Of a stretch of DNA of 64,000 nucleotides, positions 55,049 to 63,780 are shown one piece after another (position 1 is the stretch's first letter; every line of letters begins with the position of its first letter). The position numbers were made by a program, and so were the translations under genes. The notes beneath the pieces were generated by a model. The model made no database searches and was not told the origin of the DNA. It saw nothing but the letters and a program-made list of their open reading frames with translations. The DNA is from Streptomyces flavochromogenes (GTDB lineage: Bacteria > Actinomycetota > Actinomycetes > Streptomycetales > Streptomycetaceae): contig NZ_JNZO01000011.1 of assembly GCF_000717595.1 (NCBI RefSeq), forward strand, positions 189,064 to 253,063. Direction: 5' to 3'.

Positions 55049-57149
55049 TCGCCGACTGCGCCCAGTCGGCGACGGCGGCCCGCCCGAACGGCGTGTGCTC
55101 CTCCACCACCAGCCGGATCGTGCGGCGTCCGGAGATGTCGACGTGCACCGGGACCGGCGGGTCGCCGGCCCGGACCACGTCGGAGCGCCAGAGCCGCTCC
55201 TCGTCCCCGTACACGGAGAACCGGACGCCGCCGACGCCCAGCAGCGCGCTCAGGTCGTCGACGCCGACGATCGCGTCGTAACGCGTGCACTGCCGGTTGA
55301 GGTCGATCAGCAGGGACGAGGGCGCGTGGACGCTCACCCCGTGCGCGTACGGGGTGCCGCCGATGGACAGGTCGTCGCGCTGCCACATCCAGCTGCTGTC
55401 GGAGAGGGCGACCTCGGGCTTGGTGCCGTCGCCGAAGATCCCGTAGTCCAGCTCGTTGACCTGGTAGACCCTCGGCGGGGCGGGCGGAGGCGTCGGCTTC
55501 GGCGAGGGCTTCTCGGCACTGGGCGTCGGCGTGGGCGTCGGCTTGGGACCGGGCTTCGGCGGCGTCGGCTTCGGTGACGGCTTCGCGGGCGCCGGCTTCG
55601 GCGTGGGCTTGGCGGGAGGAGGCGTGGGTGTCGGCGTCGGCGTGGGCGCCGGCGGCTCGGACGTCACGGGCGGGGGCGGCGGTACGGGCTTCGGCGTCGG
55701 CTTCGGCGGCGGCGCGGGCTCTGCCGGCACGACGGGGGTGACGACGGGCTGGGTGGGTCTGGGCGCGGCCACGGGCTGCGGATCCCCGGCCATGGCCCAG
55801 ACGAGCCCGGCGGCCGCGGCGACGGCCACGGCCGCCGCGAGACCGGCCTTCGCGGGCGCGCCGAGTCCCTCTGCGGCGGCGGCGCCGGAGGCACCGCCGG
55901 AGGACCCGGTGGCGGCGGCCGCCGCACCGGCCGCGCCCGCGCCGACGGCGCCACCGGCGACGACACCGGCCGCCTTGAGCGAGTACCCGGCGGCGAACCA
56001 GCCGATGACGGCGACCGGGAGCAGCGCGGGGATCCCGGCGTTGACATGGGCCAGCTCACCGGCGGCGAGACGGCACTTGGCGCACTCCTCCAGGTGCTTG
56101 CGCAGTCCGCGTTCGGCGCGCATCCGCAGGCCGCCGCGCGCGTAGGCGCCGAGCCGGTCGGCGTACCGGGCGCAGTCGCCGCCGGCCGTCAGGGACTGGC
56201 TGACGTGGGCCTGGAGGTAGGCCTGCTTGAGGCCTTCGCGGGCGCGGCTGGCGAGTACGGCCGTGGCGTTGGCGGTCAGGCCGAAGAGGGGTGCGACCTC
56301 GCTGGGGGACTCCTCCTCGACGGTGGTGTGCCACAGCACGGCCTGCCAGCGCTCGGGCAGCGAGCGGAAGGCCTGCATGGCGAGCGACTGCTCGGCCTCG
56401 TGCATGGCCAGGACGTCGGCGCCGAGGTCGAGCCCCGCCCCGAAGGACGCATTCTGGTCGGAGACCTCGGAGGAGCGGGCGGCCTCGGCCGCGAACACCG
56501 CGAAGTCCTCGACGAGGTGTTCCCGCTTCTGTGTCTTCGTCCAGTTCGCGGCGACGCGTCGGACGGTGGTCATCAGATAGGCGCGTACGGCCTGTTCGGG
56601 CCCGGCTCCGCCACGGACCGCCTGGAGGGTGCGGGCGAAGACCTCGGCGGTCAGGTCGTCGGCGGTGTGGGCGTCCCGGCAGCAGGTCCTGGCGTACCGG
56701 CGCACGGCGTCGGAGTGTCTGCGGAAGAGTTCCTCGTACGCGGAGTCGTCGCCGTCGCGCATGAGCTGGACGAGCTCGGAGTCGGAGGGCGGCAGTTCGA
56801 CGGGCGGCGGGAGGACGGTGTCGTGCTCGTGGTCGTCCTCGACGGCGGTACCGGCCCGCGCCGTGTCGAACCCGGCGCCCGTTCCGGAACCGGTGCCCCA
56901 CCCGGAGGCCTTGCCCTCGCGCTGCTGCGGCACGCTCGGGTCGAACGGCTCGACGGCGCCCACGGCGTGGGCCGAACCTGCACCGGCCGAACCCGCACCC
57001 GTCGAACCCGCGCCCACGGAACCGGCCCCGGCCGTGTCCGCCGCGCCGGAGAGGCCTCCCGGCCCACCCTGGCTCGGCACCTGCCGGGAGGGCAGGCCGC
57101 CCGCCTCGGCGGGGCCGCCCAGCGGCTCGTCCCGACTGTCACCGCTCAT
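55035..57149 (-). CDS. ECF sigma factor fused to zinc-finger, membrane segments and NPCBM domain
   Basis: A 704-residue fusion. Residues 120-200 are sigma region 2 (DDSAYEELFRRHSDAVRRYA, HTADDLTAEVFARTLQAV) and 255-315 region 4 (RSLPERWQAVLWHTTVEEES, SEVAPLFGLTANATAVLA). Residues 326-361 hold a zinc-finger/anti-sigma motif with H352-x3-C356-x2-C359 (HLEECAKCRL). Membrane segments lie at 372-400 and 435-455. A Pro/Thr/Lys-rich linker (about 465-565, KPTPKPxPxPP type) spans the wall, and residues 570-704 are an NPCBM sugar-binding domain (YGIFGDGTKPEVALSDSSWM, HAPSSLLIDLNRQCTRYDAI). Start ATG 57149. This combines sensor and sigma factor on one chain; an AtrA-type gene lies next upstream. I recall SCO4117 as the homologue. 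Confidence 0.85.
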   Translation of the reverse strand: MSGDSRDEPLGGPAEAGGLPSRQVPSQGGPGGLSGAADTAGAGSVGAGSTGAGSAGAGSAHAVGAVEPFDPSVPQQREGKASGWGTGSGTGAGFDTARAGTAVEDDHEHDTVLPPPVELPPSDSELVQLMRDGDDSAYEELFRRHSDAVRRYARTCCRDAHTADDLTAEVFARTLQAVRGGAGPEQAVRAYLMTTVRRVAANWTKTQKREHLVEDFAVFAAEAARSSEVSDQNASFGAGLDLGADVLAMHEAEQSLAMQAFRSLPERWQAVLWHTTVEEESPSEVAPLFGLTANATAVLASRAREGLKQAYLQAHVSQSLTAGGDCARYADRLGAYARGGLRMRAERGLRKHLEECAKCRLAAGELAHVNAGIPALLPVAVIGWFAAGYSLKAAGVVAGGAVGAGAAGAAAAATGSSGGASGAAAAEGLGAPAKAGLAAAVAVAAAAGLVWAMAGDPQPVAAPRPTQPVVTPVVPAEPAPPPKPTPKPVPPPPPVTSEPPAPTPTPTPTPPPAKPTPKPAPAKPSPKPTPPKPGPKPTPTPTPSAEKPSPKPTPPPAPPRVYQVNELDYGIFGDGTKPEVALSDSSWMWQRDDLSIGGTPYAHGVSVHAPSSLLIDLNRQCTRYDAIVGVDDLSALLGVGGVRFSVYGDEERLWRSDVVRAGDPPVPVHVDISGRRTIRLVVEEHTPFGRAAVADWAQSAISCS

Positions 57150-57356
57150 CGCGGAAGCCCCCGTACGCACGCTCGGACCCGAACACCGGCCAAGCCTGCC
57201 ACAGGGCGTGGGCACGCCGAAGCGGCCCGTCCACTTACCACTCGTCCGGGGCGACTTCGTGTATCCGGGCGTAACCGCTCACACGTTCGTGTCATGCTCG
57301 TTGATCCGCCCGGACCACGAAGACTCCGCCCGCGCCGGTGCGCGGGCAGCCGGTTC

Positions 57357-58151
57357 CTACCGGGAGCGCAGCCCCTCGAGCAGGATGTCGAGGAGACGCG
57401 TCGAGGCCGCCGCCTGCTGCACCGCGTCCGGCAGCGCCGGAGCGGCCGTGGCGATGACCAGGAGGACATCGGCCACGGTCACGTCGGTCCGCAGCTCACC
57501 CGCCTCACGCGCCCGGTCGACCAGCCGGCCCACCACCTCGAGGAGCTCCGCGGCGCCCGCGTCGTCCTTCTCCTCGGCCGGTACGGCCCGCGGCGCGACC
57601 AGGCGCGCGTCGGTCTGCTCGCCGACACCCCGCTGGTGCGGCACCCGCGCCGTGTCGTCCGCGGCGTGGGAGTCACCGCCGATCGGCAGCACCGTGACGT
57701 CGTCGACGCCCACCCGCAGCACCTGCGGCGGAAGGAGCCGGCCCGCGCCCGAGGCCACCGAGGTCCGCAGGAACCGGGAGAGCGCCGACCACGGCTCGTC
57801 CTCCTGGCCGAGCGCGGCGCGCGCCTGCTCGGTCAGCCGGGAGGTCTCCTCCTCGGCTATCCGCCTGACCAGCACGTCCTTGCTCGGGAAGCGGCGGTAG
57901 ACGGTGCCGACACCGACGCGGGCGCGGCGTGCCACGTCCTCCATCGGAGCCCCGTACCCGAGCTCGCCGAACACCTCGCGCGCCGCGCGCAGGACATGCT
58001 CCAGATTGCGCTGGGCGTCCACCCGCAGCGGCGCGGACCTGCCCGACACCGGTGCGCCGTTGCGCTCGGAGCCGGCGACGCCCGCGTGCGGGCCGTCGTC
58101 CACGGTCGCCGTCCCGGCGCCCGTCTGCCATCGTGAATCCTGAATATGCAT
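57357..58151 (-). CDS. atrA: TetR-family regulator AtrA
   Basis: A 264-residue TetR-family regulator. The helix-turn-helix is at about residues 68-92 (APMEDVARRARVGVGTVYRR). The N-terminal 40 residues are a family-specific extension (MHIQDSRWQT). The C-terminal ligand domain contains VADVLLVIATAAPALPDAVQ. Its position next to ndh, with the sigma-NPCBM gene downstream, matches SCO4118, which encodes AtrA, the activator of actII-ORF4 and other genes in S. coelicolor. Start ATG 58151 with GGGGGA at good spacing; in-frame upstream starts (58167, 58271) lack comparable sites. It regulates secondary metabolism and probably its own gene. Confidence 0.88.
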   Translation of the reverse strand: MHIQDSRWQTGAGTATVDDGPHAGVAGSERNGAPVSGRSAPLRVDAQRNLEHVLRAAREVFGELGYGAPMEDVARRARVGVGTVYRRFPSKDVLVRRIAEEETSRLTEQARAALGQEDEPWSALSRFLRTSVASGAGRLLPPQVLRVGVDDVTVLPIGGDSHAADDTARVPHQRGVGEQTDARLVAPRAVPAEEKDDAGAAELLEVVGRLVDRAREAGELRTDVTVADVLLVIATAAPALPDAVQQAAASTRLLDILLEGLRSR

Positions 58152-58504
58152 AAGCGTTCCCCCGCTCATGATGTCTCCCCCCGGAGACTCCCCGCCCTGA
58201 AACGGGGCCTCCGGTGGACGAGCGCTTCGGTCCACGCGCTCCCGTCCGACACCCCGATGAAGTACGAACATAGTTGAGTCCGGGTCAATTCAGAAGGGGG
58301 AGTTCCGTACGGTGCGCCCCCCGATCGGAGCAAGGACCGGAACACTCCCGATTCCGACCCTCCGACGAACCCGGCGCGGCTGTCCTGACCTGCGCCGTTG
58401 AGCCCGTACCCCTCTTGTGCGCCACCCCGCGCCTCCGTACCCCTCCGGTCACACAATTTGCCGGGGCTGTGGACAAACCACGGACGGCGGTGCGTCATGG
58501 GACA
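58152..58504. promoter_or_regulatory. Divergent atrA/ndh control region
   Basis: These 353 bases have no gene. On the minus strand a -10-like TATGTT lies near 58268. A dyad, GGAAC-ACTCCCG-ATTCC (58339-58355), has the GGAA/TTCC form often recognised by TetR-family proteins and could be an AtrA site. Two starts upstream of the chosen ndh GTG (58469 and 58490) lie within its right edge. Confidence 0.4.
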
Positions 58505-59869
58505 GTGACCGAACCTGCGCGCATTCTCGTGGTCGGCGGTGGCTACGTCGGCATGTACACCGCGCTGCGCCTCCAGCGGCAGCTCAGGGCCGAGCTGAGA
58601 GCCGGCGACGCCGAGATCGTGGTGGTCACCCCCGAGCCCTACATGACGTACCAGCCCTTCCTCCCCGAGGCCGCCGCCGGATCGATCTCCCCGCGGCATG
58701 TCGTCGTACCGCTCCGCCGGGTCCTCGACCGCTGCCGGATCGTCATCGGCGAGGTCCTCTCCGTCGACCACGCCAAGCGGACCGCGACCCTCTCCACCCT
58801 CGCGACCGCCGAGGAGGGCACCGGCGCGGTCGACCTCACGTACGACGAACTGGTCATCGCGCCGGGATCCGTCTCCCGCACCCTTCCGGTCCCCGGCCTC
58901 GCTGACCACGGCATCGGCTTCAAGACCGTGGAGGAGGCCATCGGCCTGCGCAACCACGTCATCGAGCAGATGGACATCGCCTCCTCCACCCGTGACCCCG
59001 CGATCCGCGACGCCGCCCTGACCTTCGTCTTCGTCGGCGGGGGCTACGCGGGCGTGGAGGCGCTCGCCGAGCTGGAGGACATGGCCCGCTACACAGCGCG
59101 CTACTACCACAACCTCAAGCCGGAGGACCTGCGCTGGGTCCTCGTCGAGGCCTCCGACCGGATCCTGCCCGAGGTGGGCGAGGAGATGGGCAGGTACGCC
59201 ATCCGCGAGCTGCGCGGCCGGAACATCGACGTACGCCTGGAGACCCGCCTCGAATCCTGCGAGGACCGGGTCGCGGTGCTCAGCGACGGCACCCGGCTGC
59301 CCACCCGCACCGTCGTCTGGACCGCGGGCGTGAAGCCCGCCCCCGTCCTCGCCGCGACCGACCTGCCGCTGAACGAGCGCGGACGGCTCCGCTGCACGGC
59401 CGGGCTCGCCGTCGAGGGCGTCGCCCACGCCTGGGCCGCCGGCGACGCCGCCGCCGTCCCCGACGTGACCTCGAAGGAACCCGGCAAGGAGTGCGCGCCC
59501 AACGCCCAGCACGCCGTCCGTCAGGCAAGGGTCCTCGCCGAGAACATCGCGGCCTCCCTGCGCGGCCGGCCGCTCAAGGAGTACGCGCACGCGTACGTCG
59601 GCTCCGTCGCGTCCCTGGGCCTCCACCAGGGCGTCGCCCACGTCTACGGACGGAAACTCAAGGGATATCCGGCCTGGTTCATGCACCGCGCCTACCACCT
59701 GAGCCGGGTGCCCACCTTCAACCGCAAGGCCCGGGTCCTCGCCGAATGGACCCTGTCCGGCCTGTTCAAACGGGAGATCGTCTCCCTCGGGTCGCTGGAA
59801 CACCCCCGCGCCGAATTCGAACTCGCCGCCGCTCCGCCACCCGACCACGGCGACAAGCCGTCGTCCTGA
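58505..59869 (+). CDS. ndh: Type II NADH dehydrogenase (NADH:quinone oxidoreductase)
   Basis: A 454-residue peripheral membrane flavoenzyme. FAD- and NADH-binding folds are ILVVGGGYVGMYTALRLQRQ and TFVFVGGGYAGVEALAELED. The PYMTYQPFLPEAAAGSISPR motif, the VVWTAGVKPAPVL region and AAGDAAAVPDVT near the C-terminus are typical of NDH-2. It passes electrons from NADH to the quinone pool without pumping protons. GTG 58505 is chosen because it yields the family N-terminus TEPARILVVGGG; GTG 58469 and 58490 are alternatives. It is divergent from atrA. The tail (last 30 residues) is basic/amphipathic. Confidence 0.92.
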   Translation: MTEPARILVVGGGYVGMYTALRLQRQLRAELRAGDAEIVVVTPEPYMTYQPFLPEAAAGSISPRHVVVPLRRVLDRCRIVIGEVLSVDHAKRTATLSTLATAEEGTGAVDLTYDELVIAPGSVSRTLPVPGLADHGIGFKTVEEAIGLRNHVIEQMDIASSTRDPAIRDAALTFVFVGGGYAGVEALAELEDMARYTARYYHNLKPEDLRWVLVEASDRILPEVGEEMGRYAIRELRGRNIDVRLETRLESCEDRVAVLSDGTRLPTRTVVWTAGVKPAPVLAATDLPLNERGRLRCTAGLAVEGVAHAWAAGDAAAVPDVTSKEPGKECAPNAQHAVRQARVLAENIAASLRGRPLKEYAHAYVGSVASLGLHQGVAHVYGRKLKGYPAWFMHRAYHLSRVPTFNRKARVLAEWTLSGLFKREIVSLGSLEHPRAEFELAAAPPPDHGDKPSS

Positions 59870-59975
59870 CATCACTGTCAGTGCACTCGTCCACACTGGA
59901 CGTGTGACCATAGGTGGACTCACACCTGCACAGCGTGACTCTGCACGGCACCGACACCACGAGGCATAGAGATCC

Positions 59976-61628
59976 GTGAACTTCACCCGTTGGAGCGCCC
60001 GGCTCCCCGGTACACAGCGCCGCGCGGCGCGGGGGACCGAAGGCTCCGTGCCCGCCGCCCGCGGTGAGTACGCGCAGCAGCTGGAGCACCTCGCCCACGC
60101 GGCCGCCGCGACCGGCGAGCCCGTCGACGTACCCGCCCTGGAGGACTTCTCCGTACGGGAACTCCTGGGCCGGCTCCCCGGCCTGGTCGCCCTGGCGTAC
60201 GGCCCGGAGCACCGCATCGCGTACGTCAACGACGCCTATGCCGCCGCCTTCGGCCCCCGCCCCGCGGGCGTGCCCGTCGCCGACACCTGCCCGGAGGCGG
60301 AGGAGCTCGGCCTGCTGCCCCTCATGGACCAGGTGCTGCGCAGCGGCAAGCCGCGCACGGTCAAGTCCCGCCGCACCCAGGACGGCGGCTCGTACACGGT
60401 GACGTGCCTGCCCGTGGACAGCGCGCACCTCGAAGGTGGCGGCGTCCTCGTCCACGCCGCGGACGTCACCGACCACGCGGAGGCCGCCGAGCGGCTGCGG
60501 GCCAGCGAGCGCCGCCACCGCGAGACCGCCGTCACCCTCCAGCGCTCGCTCCTCCCACAGGACCTGGAGCAGCCCGACGACCTGCGGATCGCCGCCACCT
60601 ACCAGCCGGGCGGCACCGACGCGGCCGTCGGCGGCGACTGGTACGACGTGATCACCCTCGGTGCCGGCCGCACCGCGCTCGTCATCGGCGACGTGATGGG
60701 CCGGGGGGTGCGCGCCGCCGCCGTCATGGGCCAGCTCCGCACCGCCGTCCGGGCCTACGCGCGCCTGGACCTGCCCCCGCACGAGGTGCTCCAGCTCCTC
60801 GACGGCCTCGCCGCCGAGATCGACGCCAGCCAGATCGCCACCTGTGTGTACGCGATCCACGACCCCAGCGAGGGGAAGCTCGTCTACGCCTCCGCGGGCC
60901 ACCTCCCGATCCTCGTCCGGGACGAGGACGGCAGCGTCCGGCGCGCCGAGGATCCGACGGGCCCGCCGCTCGGCACGGGCGGCTGGCTGCACGCCTCCGG
61001 CTCCATCGCCCTGCCGCCCGGCTCGACGGCCGTCCTCTACACCGACGGTCTGGTCGAGCGGCGCCGCGAGGACATCGACGAGGGCGTCGCCGCCCTGGCC
61101 CGCGCGCTCTCCGGCGCCAGCGGCACCCCGCAGGTCGTCTGCGACCGGCTGCTCCGCTCCCTGGGCGTCACCGCGGAGCACGACGACGACGTGGCCGTCC
61201 TGGTCGTCCAGCACCCGTCCCGCAAGGGGGCGGACGCGGAGCTCTTCCACAACGCGGCCCTGGAACTCCTCGGCGGCGTGGAGGCCGCTCCCCGCGCGCG
61301 TGCCTTCGCCTCCGGGGTCCTGTCGTCCTGGCGCTTCCCGGTCGAACTGCGCGACCTGGGCGTCCTCGCCACCAGCGAACTGGTGGCGAACTCCCTCCAG
61401 CACGGCACCCCGCCCATGCGGCTGCGCCTGCGCCGCACCGACCGCCGCCTGATCATCGAGGTGACGGACGGGGACGACCATCTGCCGCGCCGCCGCAGGG
61501 CGGAATCGGAGGACGAGGCGGGTCGCGGAATCTCGATCATCGCGACGATCGCCTCGTCCTGGGGGAGCCGCCGCACACCGGGCGGCGGCAAGGCGGTCTG
61601 GTGCGAGTTCGCCCTGCCCGACCACTAG
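59976..61628 (+). CDS. PAS-PP2C-HATPase serine phosphatase/kinase-like regulator
   Basis: A 550-residue signalling protein. Residues about 50-160 are PAS-like (RELLGRLPGLVALAYGPEHR, IAYVNDAYAAAFGP). Residues 185-400 are a PP2C/SpoIIE phosphatase (AAVGGDWYDVITLGAGRTAL, VIGDVMGRGVRAAAVMGQL, YASAGHLPILV, VLYTDGLVERR, EHDDDVAVLVV). Residues 420-545 are an RsbW-like HATPase (TSELVANSLQHGTPPM with the N box, and AGRGISIIATI). Such triple proteins control anti-anti-sigma switches in Streptomyces. GTG 59976 has GAGG upstream. It follows ndh by 106 bases and is convergent with an MFS gene two bases away. Confidence 0.9.
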   Translation: MNFTRWSARLPGTQRRAARGTEGSVPAARGEYAQQLEHLAHAAAATGEPVDVPALEDFSVRELLGRLPGLVALAYGPEHRIAYVNDAYAAAFGPRPAGVPVADTCPEAEELGLLPLMDQVLRSGKPRTVKSRRTQDGGSYTVTCLPVDSAHLEGGGVLVHAADVTDHAEAAERLRASERRHRETAVTLQRSLLPQDLEQPDDLRIAATYQPGGTDAAVGGDWYDVITLGAGRTALVIGDVMGRGVRAAAVMGQLRTAVRAYARLDLPPHEVLQLLDGLAAEIDASQIATCVYAIHDPSEGKLVYASAGHLPILVRDEDGSVRRAEDPTGPPLGTGGWLHASGSIALPPGSTAVLYTDGLVERRREDIDEGVAALARALSGASGTPQVVCDRLLRSLGVTAEHDDDVAVLVVQHPSRKGADAELFHNAALELLGGVEAAPRARAFASGVLSSWRFPVELRDLGVLATSELVANSLQHGTPPMRLRLRRTDRRLIIEVTDGDDHLPRRRRAESEDEAGRGISIIATIASSWGSRRTPGGGKAVWCEFALPDH

Positions 61629-61629
61629 G

Positions 61630-62898
61630 TCAGGCGGCGGCGGTCTCCTTCTCGGGCACGTGCTGCGCCACCACCCGGGACGGCTTCACGGCGAGCGACG
61701 GCTGGTTCTGCTCCGGGGTCAGCTGCCTGCCCAGCCGCACTGCGAGGAACGTGATGCCGAGCGAGAAGAGCACGAACGTCACGATGTACGGACCGTGCAG
61801 CGCGGCTCCCATGGGCCCGCCGACGGCCGGCCCGACGGCCAGCGCCAGCTGCTTGACCAGCGCGAAGGCCGAGTTGTACTGCCCGACCATCGACTCCGGC
61901 GCCAGGTCGGCGACCAGCGGCGCCACGGTCGGCGACAGCATCGCCTCACCGAGCCCGAACAGGGCGTACGTGGAGACGAAGGCAGCCGTCGCCATGGCCT
62001 GGCTGCCGTGCCCGAGGCCCGCGTACCCGGCGATCAGCCAGGCCACGGTCCAGATCAGACCGACGGCCGCGATCACCCGGGTCCGCTTGCGGCGCTCGAC
62101 GAACTTCAGCACCAGGAACTGCGCGGCCACGATCACCGCGGTGTTCGCGGCCAGCGCGATACCGAGCGTCGAGGGCTGGATGCCGGCGGCCTCGGTGCCG
62201 TACGCGGCGAGACCCGACTCGAACTGTCCGTAACAGGCGAAGAAGAGGACGAAGCCCAGGACGCACAGCTGCACCATGGCCTTGTGCCCGAGCAGCGCGC
62301 GGACGCCGCCGCCCTTGCCGCCCCCGGAGGGACGGGCGCCCTGGAACGCGGGAGAGCCGGGCATCCGCACGGTGCCGACGATCGCCGCCAGGACGAGGAA
62401 CATCGCCGCCTCGATCGAGAACAGCAGGATGAAGCTGCCCGGACGGCTCGTGTCGACCAGCAGGCCGCCGATCAGGCCACCGACACCGAGACCCAGGTTC
62501 TGCAGGAAGAACTGCATCGCGAACGCCCGGGTGCGCCCGACGGGCGTCGAGCACCAGACGATCATCGTGGCGAGAGCCGGCTGGAGCACGGCCGTGCCGG
62601 CCCCGAGCAGCGCCGCGGCCCCCACGGCCGCGGGCACGCTGGAGGCGAAGCCCATCGCCACCGCACCCACGGCGGCGACGACGGAGGCGACCAGCAGGAC
62701 CGGCACGGGCCCGCGCCGGTCGATGGCCCGCCCGCTGAACGGCAGCACCACCAGTGCGGCCATGGCGAAGACGGCCAGGACGATGCCCGCCGTGGCCGCG
62801 CCCAGATCCCGCACCTGCGCCACGTACACATAGAGGTACGGCACGGTGAAGCCGAGTCCGAACGCGCTCAGCGCGCTGCCTGCCTGAATACGGCGCAT
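61630..62898 (-). CDS. MFS transporter, divergent from a MarR regulator
   Basis: A 422-residue MFS protein with 12 predicted segments. The loop GRAIDRRGPVPVLLVASVVA is the motif A-like loop. Segments such as LSAFGLGFTVPYLYVYVAQV and FFLQNLGLGVGGLIGGLLVD are clear. It is a drug-efflux-type exporter by position: a MarR gene is divergent, with palindromes between them. ATG 62898 is chosen because GAGGGG lies upstream; GTG 62928 (SVTEARGAAMRRI) is a strong alternative that adds ten residues. Confidence 0.85.
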   Translation of the reverse strand: MRRIQAGSALSAFGLGFTVPYLYVYVAQVRDLGAATAGIVLAVFAMAALVVLPFSGRAIDRRGPVPVLLVASVVAAVGAVAMGFASSVPAAVGAAALLGAGTAVLQPALATMIVWCSTPVGRTRAFAMQFFLQNLGLGVGGLIGGLLVDTSRPGSFILLFSIEAAMFLVLAAIVGTVRMPGSPAFQGARPSGGGKGGGVRALLGHKAMVQLCVLGFVLFFACYGQFESGLAAYGTEAAGIQPSTLGIALAANTAVIVAAQFLVLKFVERRKRTRVIAAVGLIWTVAWLIAGYAGLGHGSQAMATAAFVSTYALFGLGEAMLSPTVAPLVADLAPESMVGQYNSAFALVKQLALAVGPAVGGPMGAALHGPYIVTFVLFSLGITFLAVRLGRQLTPEQNQPSLAVKPSRVVAQHVPEKETAAA

Positions 62899-62941
62899 CG
62901 CTGCGCCCCTCGCCTCGGTCACACTCACCCACTTCGGTCGC

Positions 62942-62979
62942 AGGTTCAGAGGTGTACCCCTGAACCTTGAAGACTTCAA
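62942..62979. promoter_or_regulatory. Palindromic operator candidate in the MFS/MarR intergenic region
   Basis: AGGTTCAG (62942-62949) and CTGAACCT (62960-62967) are perfect 8-bp arms, with the near-palindromic core GGTGTACC between. TTGAAGACTTCAA (62967-62979) is a second palindrome joined to it. A related half-site, GGACTTCAACG, recurs near 63014. These are probable MarR binding sites controlling both genes. Confidence 0.6.
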
Positions 62980-63053
62980 CGCTAAAGTTCGAGGCTTAAC
63001 AGTACACACCGAAGGACTTCAACGCCAACGAGACCCGTGGGATACTCGCCTTC

Positions 63054-63620
63054 ATGTCCGACAACCCCGAGCGGTCCGGCCCGCAGGCTCCGCAGGAGCC
63101 GAGCCTCGACGAACAGATCGCCGCCTATCAGCGCGAGTTCCGCGACCTCGACCCCCAGGTCGAGAAGGTCGTCTCCGCCCTCGGCCGGCTGAACCGACGG
63201 ATGAACGTGGCGTACGGACGCCAGCTCGCCGACCTCGGCATCAGCAACGCCGAGTGGGAGGTCCTCAAGACCCTGGTCCTCGCCGGCGAGCCCTACCGGC
63301 TCGGCCCGGGCGAGCTCGCCAAGAGACTGGGCCTCACCCCGGCCGCGATGACCCACCGCATCGACCGCATGGCGGGAGAAGGCCTGGTCACCCGCGACCG
63401 CGACGAGAACAACCGCGTCCGCGTGATCGTCGAGCTCACCGACGAGGGCCGCTCGAAGTGGCTGGAGGCGATGCGCATGGCCACGGACTTCGAGGAAGAG
63501 CTCCTCCAGGACCTCACCTCGGACGAGCGGGGCGTCCTCGGCGAGATCCTCATCCGGCTCCTGCGCCGCGTGGAGCTCACGCAGCCCGACGCCGGCGGCC
63601 GCCTGACGGACCTCGACTGA
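63054..63620 (+). CDS. MarR-family transcriptional regulator
   Basis: A 188-residue MarR protein. The winged helix is LGPGELAKRLGLTPAAMTHR, then IDRMAGEGLVTRDRDENNRV and RVIVELT. Residues 1-50 form the dimerisation helices, with Asp/Glu-rich polar residues at the N-terminus. ATG 63054 has GATACT ending seven bases upstream and no RBS, so a leaderless message is likely. It should repress itself and the divergent MFS gene, responding to a small ligand that is pumped out. I recall SCO4122 at this position. Confidence 0.92.
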   Translation: MSDNPERSGPQAPQEPSLDEQIAAYQREFRDLDPQVEKVVSALGRLNRRMNVAYGRQLADLGISNAEWEVLKTLVLAGEPYRLGPGELAKRLGLTPAAMTHRIDRMAGEGLVTRDRDENNRVRVIVELTDEGRSKWLEAMRMATDFEEELLQDLTSDERGVLGEILIRLLRRVELTQPDAGGRLTDLD

Positions 63621-63636
63621 ACTCGCTTGACAGGGC

Positions 63637-63665
63637 TTGACACTCCCCTGCCGGATGCGTAGTGT
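63637..63665 (+). promoter_or_regulatory. Strong rrn promoter (TTGACA-17-TAGTGT)
   Basis: TTGACA (63637-63642) and TAGTGT (63660-63665) are separated by exactly 17 bp. A second TTGACA occurs ten bases upstream (63627-63632) and might serve another start. Confidence 0.8.
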
Positions 63666-63758
63666 TCTCCGAGTTGTCACAGAGCCGGAACGGTTCTTCG
63701 ACGACCACTCCGCCGCTGATAGCGGCACCTCTACTCAGCACGAACTCCCCACCGGGAA

Positions 63759-63780
63759 GAATTTCGGCATGCCGAAATTC
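63759..63780. promoter_or_regulatory. 22-bp perfect palindrome inside the rrn leader region
   Basis: GAATTTCGGCA and TGCCGAAATTC are perfect, adjacent 11-base arms, centred at 63769/63770. It lies between the first rrn promoter and the TAGAGT series, so it could be an operator, or as RNA a short hairpin. Confidence 0.65.
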
